Below, in pieces: positions 8,604 through 15,148 of a DNA stretch of 15,148 nt; positions within the stretch are counted from its first letter, which is position 1, and each line of letters starts with the position of its first letter. A program made the position numbers and the translations under genes. Source of the DNA: Syntrophomonadaceae bacterium (GTDB lineage Bacteria > Bacillota > Syntrophomonadia > Syntrophomonadales > Syntrophomonadaceae); contig JAISDD010000156.1 of the NCBI GenBank assembly GCA_031265005.1, forward strand, positions 1 to 15,148, read 5' to 3'. Under the pieces are notes generated by a model. It saw only the letters and a list, made by a program, of their open reading frames with translations. It did not search any database and was not told the origin of the DNA.

Positions 8604-9047
8604 CTATTTTATCAATAATATGCGCACTCCGGCAGCCAATAAAACTATTCCCAAAAAATCCGGCCAGTGCAAAGGATATTTTTTCATGCCAAAAGCCCCT
8701 AAATGGTCAATAAGCAGCGCCGTAAGCACTTGAGCAACAATTATGACGGTAGTTGCGTTTCCTACTCCGGCCTGCTCTATAGCTCTCATTACGGCAAAAA
8801 TTATCACTACATTCAAGAGGCCGCCTATAAACGCGTACCAAGGCGCCGAAGCAACTTTATCAAATTGCGCGGGCCCTATTCTCAGAAACAACAGCAATAT
8901 AGTAGTAGCTCCTAACCCGACGGCATGAACTATAAAAGTTGATTGCCATATGCCTGCGGCTTTAGTCATCGCCGTATTAAAAGTCCCTTGAAAGGCCATG
9001 GCAGCGCCGGCAATGGCCGCCGCGCCAAAATATAACCATCTAAGCAT
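8604..9047 (-). CDS. Half-size DMT-family transporter, DUF606/YdcZ type
   Basis: 147 very hydrophobic residues with five predicted membrane segments at about 4-20, 37-56, 70-90, 97-113 and 129-146. The pattern of a Gly/Ala-rich first helix with GTFNTAM, the central WYAFIGGLLNV, and the final DFLGIVLLAAGVRIL is typical of the DUF606 (YdcZ) branch of the drug/metabolite transporter superfamily, whose members are half the size of ten-helix EamA transporters. Such proteins often occur as adjacent pairs and may dimerise; here a single copy is present. The substrate is unknown. The start ATG at 9047 has AAGAGGT six bases upstream. A TATGAT hexamer lies about 35 bp upstream, but I see no convincing -35. 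It is co-directional with addBA; a functional link is not implied. Confidence 0.82.
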   Translation of the reverse strand: MLRWLYFGAAAIAGAAMAFQGTFNTAMTKAAGIWQSTFIVHAVGLGATTILLLFLRIGPAQFDKVASAPWYAFIGGLLNVVIIFAVMRAIEQAGVGNATTVIIVAQVLTALLIDHLGAFGMKKYPLHWPDFLGIVLLAAGVRILLIK

Positions 9048-9140
9048 AAAAAAACCTCTTTTAATTTTTGGTTTTATTCTATCATAAATTAGATACTTTT
9101 ATACCTCAGGAACTTTATTTAAATTTCCGTACTATCCGGC

Positions 9141-9186
9141 AAAACTAAAGGGCATGTGTCCAGTGCAATACCGTTTACACGCCCTT
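9141..9186 (-). terminator. Probable terminator of the LPDTG surface-protein gene
   Basis: On the minus strand AAGGGCGTGT (9177-9186) pairs with ACACATGCCCTT (9148-9159) as a 10-bp stem with a two-base bulge, followed by TAGTTTTG. The T tract is short. It lies about 100 bp after the surface-protein stop and would separate that unit from the transporter gene. Between it and the stop are two further inverted repeats: GGCGG/CCGCC at 9241-9265 and a perfect AT-only one at 9198-9217. Confidence 0.5.
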
Positions 9187-9197
9187 CAGATCGCTTG

Positions 9198-9217
9198 AAA
9201 AATTTTGTTAAATTTTT
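9198..9217. repeat. Perfect AT-only inverted repeat
   Basis: AAAAATTT (9198-9205) and AAATTTTT (9210-9217) are perfect reverse complements with a four-base TGTT loop. It lies in the 237-bp gene-free stretch 9048-9284, downstream of the surface-protein gene. The stem would be weak as RNA; it may simply be part of the transcript end region. Confidence 0.5.
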
Positions 9218-9284
9218 GTCGGTCAGTTCACATACTTAGGGCGGCATTCCGTCTTTGTCCGCCAGAAAGTCGCGGCTGACAATA

Positions 9285-12200
9285 TTATTCTTCTTTGCTC
9301 TTGCATCCGATTACAATACCGGCAACGCACAGAATAGCTGCGGCAAGCAGGCCGATCAGTATCATTATGCTGCCGGTATCTGGCAGTCCCAGCGGAATAT
9401 CCTCAGGGATAAATACCCACTCGCCGTCCTCGCCTTGTTCCCATATCCCAAGAGGTATGCCGTCTTCGTCAAATTCGGTGTAAGTGCCGTCCTCGTTGGA
9501 TATCAGCGAGTTACCCGGGCTGGTGGGAGTGGGAGTATTGGGTATCTCTTCGCTGGAAATTCCAGGAGGGTCCCCGCCGTTATCCCCGCCTGCGTCGATT
9601 GGATCTCGCGGATCGCCGGGATCATCAGTATCCCCCGGCTCCTCAGAGTCTTCAGGATTTTTTGGTGTGTCAGGCGGTTCAGTTCCCCCGCCGCCAGTAG
9701 AATGATGGTTACGGTTAATGTATTCTACCAACGTAGTTCCCAGCACGATTGCGCCTGCACTGTTCCGGTCAGTTGTAACCGTGACGTCTCTCGGGCTGGT
9801 TTCCACGTAGGATACAACAGTGGTGGTATAATCATCTTTCCCGTACAGCTCGGATATTTCATAAGTCATGCCCAGAGGGATATTGCCAACGATAATATAC
9901 TGATCGTCAGACAGCTTAAAGGTTTTTGTGCCGACGATTTCTCCTTTATTGAGCTCGTGGTCCTTATAGATAAGAGGTTTGCTTGTTAATTCTAGGTCCC
10001 CCTGCGCATTTGTCTCATAAAAACTAATAGTAAACTCAAACTTTTGCGTGAGGTCAGCGCGGTTGCCGGTGATCTGTTTAGAGAGTTTCAGTTGCCCGAT
10101 CTCATCATCTTTGAAATTCTCAACTGCAAACTTATTGGCTCCCGACTGGCTCATGCCGTTGATAGCGGTGTTCATCGCTTCTGCGTTCGCTTTGGTTACC
10201 GATACGGCATATTCTTTCCATGTCATCTCATATCCGCTCGGAGGAATGGTTTCTTCCAAAACATAGCTTCCTTCTGTCAAAGCACGCATCATCAGCTTGC
10301 CGTTTTCGTCAGTCCAGCCTGTGCGGACCCGCTGAGTTTTATCCGCGCTCCACAGTGTAAACTGCGCGGGTTTACCTTGTTCACCCCCTGCGATAACGTT
10401 TCCCGTAAAGCCGTCGATCTTGGTCAGCTCGAACCAGCCGGTCAGCCGAGCCACCGCGCTGGCGTTCGCGTAAGTGACCATATAGGTGTCGTCCACTTCT
10501 ATTATAGTCGTTTCCTCATACATTAGCTCCGCTTTATTTTTCAGTTTCGTTTTCGCACCAGCGGTAATCACGGTAATATATTCCAATTGATAGCCGACGC
10601 CAGTGTCGGGGAAATCGAACCGCAACTGACGGGTTACATCGTCATAGGCAATGTAATCACTTCCACTGATAGGAACAGCGCCTACAAAGTAAGACCCGTC
10701 CCCACCCAGCGTGATAGGATACGCTTTCACGGTATCCGCTTCCAATTCTAGTCCCTCGGGCAGCTTATCGCGGATATAATGGCCGATTGCTCCCATTTGG
10801 TAAGGATTATACGTGACGGTCCATTTGATACGTACGTCGTCCGGCAGGATCTTACTGTTCTTGTCAAACACCACGCTTTCAACAAAAACATCTTGCGTGT
10901 CAGTCAGTTCTTTATTCCAAGCGGTAAATTTCACGGACGCCCTGTTAGAAAAAATATCACTTTGATTCTTGGTGAAGAACTCTTCAGCGCCCGTAAACCG
11001 GGCCTTGATATATACGTAGTAGGTTTTATTATCCAGCTTGGAAATATCGGCGATCTCAAATACGTAACTTGCGCCGCCCACTGGTTCGCGGCTGGACAGA
11101 AGGTCAGCAACAGCAACTCCGCTTTCATCATAAACAAAATACCTGCTGCCGTTTGCAAAGGCGGCCGGTTCCCAACCGCCGGGCAGAGTATCGCTCAGAG
11201 TGATCTTGGTTTCCGGAATTCCTTTAGCATCGCCGGCTGCGGTCAGATCAAGCTTGCTGGAGTTGAGGGTCAGCCTGAAGATGGCGGTCTTTTCGTCATA
11301 GTCGAAGATATTATCCTTTCCGTCAGCAATGGCGGCGTAGTATAAAGCGTTTTCATTCGCCCCGCGTTCAAGGGCCTCTTTCTTCAAGAATATTTTTTCT
11401 CTCGCTACTTTTCCCAATACGCCTCCCCATTTGTCGGCATCCACTTTGAGCCAGGCCTGGTTGTGAAAAACACTGGCGCCCGCGTTCAATAGCAGGGCCG
11501 GGTCGGTCACCTGAGTCTGAAATGTAATAGATACCGGGGCAGTTACATCAGTGACGTTTACAATGATCAAATAGGCAAGAACATTGCCGCCGCCGTCTGT
11601 CAGTTCCATTGAGGCGGCCGTGAAATTAGCGCCGGAACTCGGCAGTGTGCCGCTAACCAGCTTCTGATTCAGGCTCGGTAGATACTTACCATCATTATGC
11701 GATGTAATTCGGTTCCAAACAGCAGCACCGCCAACAACAGCAGCTTGCGAGGCAGGGTCGAATGAATTATAATCCGGAATGACCGATCCCGGAATGATCG
11801 CATCGTAAATCACGCCACTCTTTCCAGCAGCCTGTGAACGTGCGTTAGAGGACACCGTCCACTTGATGATACCCCGGCTTTCATCTTCCCATTTCCCATT
11901 TTTAGAGAAAACGCCAATCCAAGGTTCAAGTTTCTTTTCGGCCGTGCCTATTATGACATTGTCTTTTTCTATCTTGACTTTATTTGTATAACTCACATAC
12001 TGATTCAGATAGATACTATTGGTGTTATCTGTAGTCCGAAGCCGGATATCAAACTTTTCTTTCAGATGATTAAACGCAATAGCGAGGACAGTGTTGCCAG
12101 AGCCATCGCTATTAACGCTAACTCCGGTAATTCCATGAGCACTGCGCCAGCTGGTGTCTGCGCCAAACAAATCATATATACTATCACCAAATTTAATGGT

Positions 12201-13985
12201 GCTGGCGTTCGTAGTCTGATCAAGGGTCAATCCCGCCGGGATGGTATCCGTAACTGTTACGTTAACGCCCGAGCCGAAATCCACGGAGTTAGGATTGCCG
12301 GTAACTGTCCATATGATAACACGCTCCGAAGGCACGGCCCAGTTTCCGTAAATCTCTCCGTTCTTGGCGATCCATCCCGGTTTGTACTGTAAAGTACTGG
12401 AAGCTGTCAGAACCGGAGCGCCACTTTCGGGGCGGGGGGTAAGGACAGCGGTGTTTTTTATGTTTGTGGAAGCGCTGGCGGCAAAGAGTATATTATCAGA
12501 CAGCTTTGTCTTGAACTTAAACGTATAACTTCCCGCGGGTACATCCGAAGCCGCCGATGGGAAAGTGTACGTCAGTTTCTCGTTGTTAAAGCTGCCGCTC
12601 CCTCCAGCTTTACTATCAGAAATAAAGCTACCGTCGACATACGTTCCAACATCTTGCTGAGCAGTAGAGTCCAGCAAATCATCGGTCAGAACATAGCCGT
12701 TCAGAACACCGTCATTATTGCCGATCACTTCGATGGTCCATTCTATTTCTCCTGTATTATAGTTAATAGCACCGCTCTTTTTCAGTGTTACAGCGGCTTT
12801 CTCTGGAGTAGGCGGGGGCAGGAGAAGCTGGTACTCCTTATCCAGAATGGTGATGCTCACCGTATCGCTCCCAGAAGAACCATTCGCGCCGTTATATTTC
12901 AAAGTTACCTCGAAAGAGCCATATACGCTGATAAAGTCAGTGAAAATTTTCTCCGCGTTAGCGCCGTTAAAGTTGACGGTGGCAACCGCGCCTCCTAAGG
13001 CGCCGTTGTCGAAAGTAACAGCGCCGATATTAAACGAAGTTCCGTCAGTATCGACAAAGTTCATCGGCACCTGAACGGTGTCCTTAAACACAATTCCTGC
13101 GGGCATCTGGAATACGGCATAGTCGCCAGAGTTCACATAACTTCCGTTCGGAAGGCCTTCCGTTACCACAGGGATCCGGAAAACCACATTAATAGTAAAA
13201 TCCTTTTTAGAATCAATATTTTGATCTTCGTAAATTTCCTGGCCATCTTGCGTCACCCAAGACTTCACTTCCTCAAGTAAACCAGTTACATCGGCAGAGC
13301 CTGACATGGGCGTCATTGACACCGGCGCCTTTGGTTCGCCTGCTTTAGACGCCGCAACCTCAAAGACCACGATTTTCCCTCCAACAGACAGGTTCAGCGT
13401 CTCGGAAGGCTCAAAGTCAGCCGAAACTAGAGCCCGGACGGACAGTTCAAAACTAGTTGTGATAGAAGGCTTCGCTGTGCCGGTCAGGACACTTTCACCT
13501 TCCGCGCCGTCACCCTCCGTATCTTCGTCTTCTGTGCCGCCGTTTTCGGGCGCTCCGGCATTTTCCTCATTTTCATCCGCCGCGAACGAATTCAGATATT
13601 CCGCTATTGCCGCCTGATTGACCTCAACTCTGTAAATATCTGTACCGTTTTTAGTCCCGGCAAAGATCATGGTATCGTTTATAAACAGCCGGGGCGCGCC
13701 CGAAGCCACTTCCGGATTGTCGATATTTACTTTCCCATCAAACAGCCCTGTAGGAACAAACAATTCTACCGGTTCAGCTTGCTCCGGATCTAGTTCATAG
13801 GCAAATTCTAGCACGGCAGTCTTCCCATTGGTCATAGTCAGAGGCTTTTCTTCCGTGGCGAAAACTCCGGGTACCAGCAGCATCGGCGCAAACATCAGCG
13901 CTATCAGCGCCAGGCAAAGATTCCATTGAAAGTAACCTCTCCTCCTCTTCTTAATTATTTCCCTTTTCAAGCCCAAATACATCAT
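9285..13985 (-). CDS. Large LPDTG-anchored, pilin/adhesin-like cell-wall surface protein
   Basis: 1566 residues. Residues 1-43 form a signal peptide (KREIIKKRRR, a hydrophobic core, likely cleavage after VFA). The C-terminus is a full sortase signal: LPDTG at 1534-1538, a hydrophobic segment, then CKSKEE. Between them: an N-terminal region interrupted by an acidic linker (about 135-166); about five modules marked by a W-T-V strand near 415, 559, 708 and 1055 and a weaker one near 903, most followed by a D-x-(I/L)-P-x-G turn; a SpaA/CnaB-type domain with K1189, E1244/E1245 and N1291 in ELTKID, LEETIPPSGY and AVENF; a second pilin-like domain with K1303, E1376/E1379 and N1424; and a Pro/Asp/Glu-rich stalk (about 1430-1530). 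The mature part has no cysteine, as usual for isopeptide-stabilised Gram-positive surface proteins. AGGGAG directly abuts the first ATG, so the second ATG or the TTG at codon 4 may be the true start. The ligand is unknown; adhesion is inferred. Confidence 0.87.
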   Translation of the reverse strand: MMYLGLKREIIKKRRRGYFQWNLCLALIALMFAPMLLVPGVFATEEKPLTMTNGKTAVLEFAYELDPEQAEPVELFVPTGLFDGKVNIDNPEVASGAPRLFINDTMIFAGTKNGTDIYRVEVNQAAIAEYLNSFAADENEENAGAPENGGTEDEDTEGDGAEGESVLTGTAKPSITTSFELSVRALVSADFEPSETLNLSVGGKIVVFEVAASKAGEPKAPVSMTPMSGSADVTGLLEEVKSWVTQDGQEIYEDQNIDSKKDFTINVVFRIPVVTEGLPNGSYVNSGDYAVFQMPAGIVFKDTVQVPMNFVDTDGTSFNIGAVTFDNGALGGAVATVNFNGANAEKIFTDFISVYGSFEVTLKYNGANGSSGSDTVSITILDKEYQLLLPPPTPEKAAVTLKKSGAINYNTGEIEWTIEVIGNNDGVLNGYVLTDDLLDSTAQQDVGTYVDGSFISDSKAGGSGSFNNEKLTYTFPSAASDVPAGSYTFKFKTKLSDNILFAASASTNIKNTAVLTPRPESGAPVLTASSTLQYKPGWIAKNGEIYGNWAVPSERVIIWTVTGNPNSVDFGSGVNVTVTDTIPAGLTLDQTTNASTIKFGDSIYDLFGADTSWRSAHGITGVSVNSDGSGNTVLAIAFNHLKEKFDIRLRTTDNTNSIYLNQYVSYTNKVKIEKDNVIIGTAEKKLEPWIGVFSKNGKWEDESRGIIKWTVSSNARSQAAGKSGVIYDAIIPGSVIPDYNSFDPASQAAVVGGAAVWNRITSHNDGKYLPSLNQKLVSGTLPSSGANFTAASMELTDGGGNVLAYLIIVNVTDVTAPVSITFQTQVTDPALLLNAGASVFHNQAWLKVDADKWGGVLGKVAREKIFLKKEALERGANENALYYAAIADGKDNIFDYDEKTAIFRLTLNSSKLDLTAAGDAKGIPETKITLSDTLPGGWEPAAFANGSRYFVYDESGVAVADLLSSREPVGGASYVFEIADISKLDNKTYYVYIKARFTGAEEFFTKNQSDIFSNRASVKFTAWNKELTDTQDVFVESVVFDKNSKILPDDVRIKWTVTYNPYQMGAIGHYIRDKLPEGLELEADTVKAYPITLGGDGSYFVGAVPISGSDYIAYDDVTRQLRFDFPDTGVGYQLEYITVITAGAKTKLKNKAELMYEETTIIEVDDTYMVTYANASAVARLTGWFELTKIDGFTGNVIAGGEQGKPAQFTLWSADKTQRVRTGWTDENGKLMMRALTEGSYVLEETIPPSGYEMTWKEYAVSVTKANAEAMNTAINGMSQSGANKFAVENFKDDEIGQLKLSKQITGNRADLTQKFEFTISFYETNAQGDLELTSKPLIYKDHELNKGEIVGTKTFKLSDDQYIIVGNIPLGMTYEISELYGKDDYTTTVVSYVETSPRDVTVTTDRNSAGAIVLGTTLVEYINRNHHSTGGGGTEPPDTPKNPEDSEEPGDTDDPGDPRDPIDAGGDNGGDPPGISSEEIPNTPTPTSPGNSLISNEDGTYTEFDEDGIPLGIWEQGEDGEWVFIPEDIPLGLPDTGSIMILIGLLAAAILCVAGIVIGCKSKEE

Positions 13986-14010
13986 CTCCCTTTCATTAAG
14001 GTATTAAGTT

Positions 14011-14050
14011 ATGGTACCAGATGATACCATATATTCCCATATATTACCAT
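14011..14050 (-). repeat. Four tandem 10-bp direct repeats in the adhesin/sortase control region
   Basis: On the minus strand, in reading order, the units are ATATGGTAAT (14041-14050), ATATGGGAAT (14031-14040), ATATGGTATC (14021-14030) and ATCTGGTACC (14011-14020). Units 1 and 2 differ at one base; the fourth is the most diverged. The period is exactly 10 bp, about one DNA helical turn, so the units would lie on one face. They begin 26 bp upstream of the surface-protein start, and the first unit overlaps its -10 candidate. The last two units also give an ATGGTA/TACCAT inverted repeat (14009-14028). This resembles an array of binding sites for a regulator, or a slippage-prone tract; which one is not decidable here. 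Confidence 0.75.
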
Positions 14051-14072
14051 ATGTATCTTCTGCTTTACAAGC
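14044..14072 (-). promoter_or_regulatory. Promoter candidate for the LPDTG surface protein
   Basis: On the minus strand TTGCTT (14067-14072) is followed after 17 bases by TATGGT (14044-14049); each matches the consensus at four of six positions. The -10 lies in the first of the four 10-bp repeats, and every repeat carries a similar ATCTGG or ATATGG core, so the exact -10 is uncertain. Transcription would start near 14037, giving a leader of about 50 nt that covers the other repeats. Confidence 0.4.
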
Positions 14073-14138
14073 AAAGTATGCAGTAAACTTTCCGACTGTT
14101 TTCCCCAAAAAACCAAAATTGCGGCTTATTTATGTTAT

Positions 14139-14915
14139 ATGGGAAAAAAAGAGAAATTTTACATTTTTAACTATGTAGTTTATACTCAAAAAAACTTATT
14201 TTATTCATGGAGGGTTTCTATCATATCCAGCAAAGCAAAAAAATGTTTTTCTCGTACCCTGATCGGTCTGAGTATTTGTATTCTGGTCACTATTTTGGTG
14301 ACGGAAGGAATGGTCTATCCATGGCGGCATTTCTTTTCCGGCTTGGGAGTTACCCAAACACAAACCGTTGACGAGTTGCCCGAACCCGCTCCCCTTCCCG
14401 GGGAAATGCTGGTCAAGGATAATCCGCCGTCTGCTTCGCTAGAAGAAAAAGAAACTGGGGAGAACGCTGAAATTTTTATCAAACCCCCGTCTTTTACCTT
14501 TACCCGCCCTAAGTTGGCACTGGTCCAGTTAGGAACTATTAAAATTCCCAAGATTTCTTTGTCGGAAAACATTGTTTCCGGTACGGGAGATGAATTACAC
14601 TATGGCGTCGGCCATATGCCTTTTTCCTCTCTGCCGGGCGAAACAGGGAACTGCGCGCTGGCCGCCCACAGAAATATAGTTTGGGCTCGCGCTTTCCGCC
14701 ACCTGGATAAACTGGCCGAAGGGGATGAAATTACTATCAATTATGATTCTAAAGTTTTCACTTACACTGTATACTCTATTTTCACGGTCGAGCCTCATGA
14801 AAAATGGGTCCTGGGCCTTCAACCGGGAGAGACTCGCATGTTAACCTTGATTACCTGTACTCCCGTCCTTAACCCCACCCACCGGCTGATCGTCTGGGCA
14901 AGACTGAGGCAATGA
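14139..14915 (+). CDS. Class D/E-like sortase, start codon uncertain (probably 14223)
   Basis: Membrane-anchored cysteine transpeptidase that cleaves LPxTG-type signals between Thr and Gly and joins the protein to peptidoglycan. Numbering from the ATG at 14139 (258 aa), one membrane helix lies at about 41-56, then a Pro-rich linker, then the sortase barrel from about 128 (QLGTIKIPKIS). The catalytic triad is complete: H177 in AAHRN, C240 in TLITCTP, R249 in HRLIVWARL. The coordinates give the longest ATG frame, but this start is doubtful: it has no Shine-Dalgarno and lies upstream of a strong promoter (14158-14186). GGAGGG at 14209-14214 is eight bases before an in-frame ATA at 14223; starting there gives a standard N-terminus, xSSKAKKCFSRTLIG, and 230 residues. 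No ATG, GTG or TTG is correctly spaced. Either a non-canonical start is used, or an ATG has mutated to ATA. The likely substrate is the divergent LPDTG protein. Confidence 0.88.
   Translation: MGKKEKFYIFNYVVYTQKNLFYSWRVSIISSKAKKCFSRTLIGLSICILVTILVTEGMVYPWRHFFSGLGVTQTQTVDELPEPAPLPGEMLVKDNPPSASLEEKETGENAEIFIKPPSFTFTRPKLALVQLGTIKIPKISLSENIVSGTGDELHYGVGHMPFSSLPGETGNCALAAHRNIVWARAFRHLDKLAEGDEITINYDSKVFTYTVYSIFTVEPHEKWVLGLQPGETRMLTLITCTPVLNPTHRLIVWARLRQ
14158..14186 (+). promoter_or_regulatory. Sigma-A-type promoter candidate for the sortase gene
   Basis: TTTACA (14158-14163) and TATACT (14181-14186) each match the consensus at five of six positions and are separated by exactly 17 bases. Transcription would begin near 14193, only about 16 bases before the Shine-Dalgarno. 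The promoter lies inside the longest ATG-initiated sortase frame, which argues against the ATG at 14139 being the start. Confidence 0.6.
14209..14214 (+). promoter_or_regulatory. Strong ribosome-binding site of the sortase, facing an ATA codon
   Basis: GGAGGG is a near-ideal Shine-Dalgarno. In frame with the sortase, ATC (14220) is 5 and ATA (14223) is 8 bases downstream. The ATG at 14207 overlaps the site itself and is in another frame. This site therefore decides the start: the expected initiation codon is at 14223, where a single G-to-A change would turn ATG into ATA. Confidence 0.6.
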
Positions 14916-15148
14916 TCTTTCTTAACACCGGATAACCGCGCTATATTTATAATTACACTATAATTAATATGATTTATTCCCAGCCGGCGTTTGGAAAATT
15001 CTTTTACTGATTATTATATTCCCAGGCTTCGCGTTAACAGTTATTTACTTAATACAATCTCGTAGTTTGCCTTAGTCGTTCTCAGTGTGCAAAAGTCGTC
15101 AATAATGGGATTTATTTATTTTAAGCTTTGCATAATAACACATTAATT
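14916..15148. other. Right-hand region with no supported gene
   Basis: AT-rich sequence after the sortase stop. I see no clear intrinsic terminator, tRNA or substantial reading frame. TATAATTA occurs twice in direct orientation at about 14949-14966. On the minus strand a 24-codon open stretch (15044-15115) reads like protein but has no start codon; it may be a remnant or chance. Confidence 0.4.

Noticed and set aside
9240..9284. Short protein-like minus-strand frame after the surface-protein stop (VSRDFLADKDGMPP then stop)
   Set aside because: Only about 14 codons, with no start of its own. It could be the scar of a replaced gene end, but chance cannot be excluded.
9255..13617. Long plus-strand reading frames opposite the surface-protein gene
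   Set aside because: They are antisense shadows of a gene with a signal peptide, repeat modules and sortase signal; none has a recognisable domain or ribosome-binding site.
14315..14822. Minus-strand frames opposite the sortase
   Set aside because: Antisense to the complete sortase catalytic domain; no independent coding evidence.
15041..15115. Minus-strand 24-codon stretch ending at a TAA (15041-15043), reading DDFCTLRTTKANYEIVLSK at its end
   Set aside because: It reads like a protein C-terminus, but there is an in-frame stop just upstream (15116-15118), no start codon and no ribosome-binding site. It may be a gene remnant; too short to annotate.

Overview
The window looks like a chromosomal segment of an endospore-forming, Gram-positive-type member of the Bacillota (low to moderate GC, probably Clostridia-like). 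The clues are an AddA/AddB pair (not RecBCD), a SpoVK-type AAA ATPase beside a YnbB-type PLP enzyme (as I recall, the Bacillus order is spoVK-hflX-ynbB-glnR), and a surface protein with an LPDTG sortase signal next to a sortase. No rRNA, tRNA, CRISPR array, transposase or phage gene is visible.

Layout. Positions 1-9047 carry genes on the minus strand only, so transcription runs right to left. In that order they are: a half-size DUF606/YdcZ-type DMT transporter (8604-9047); addB (5094-8480) and addA (1499-5110), overlapping by 17 bp; a SpoVK/CbxX-family AAA ATPase (501-1412); and the N-terminal 72 codons of a methionine gamma-lyase/aluminium-resistance family protein that runs off the left edge. 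The last gene has its own promoter and a leader of about 200 nt holding three GC-rich palindromes.

Positions 9285-14915 form a cell-surface cassette. A 1566-residue secreted protein on the minus strand has a signal peptide, about five beta-sandwich-like repeat modules, two isopeptide-type pilin domains, a Pro/Asp-rich stalk and a C-terminal LPDTG anchor. Facing away from it, on the plus strand, is a class D/E-like sortase. The sortase would link the protein to peptidoglycan. Between them are four exactly 10-bp-spaced direct repeats and two back-to-back promoter candidates.

Main points for a second look: (i) the sortase has a very good promoter and Shine-Dalgarno, but the codon at the correct distance is ATA, and the only upstream in-frame ATG lies before the promoter; (ii) the helically phased 10-bp repeats in the sortase/adhesin control region; (iii) AddB has a degenerate Walker A where Gly is expected before Lys, while its nuclease and Fe-S residues are intact; (iv) the family of inverted repeats in the leader of the PLP-enzyme gene. 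I do not see a clearly new multi-gene defence or metabolic system. The sortase-adhesin cassette is the most accessory part.
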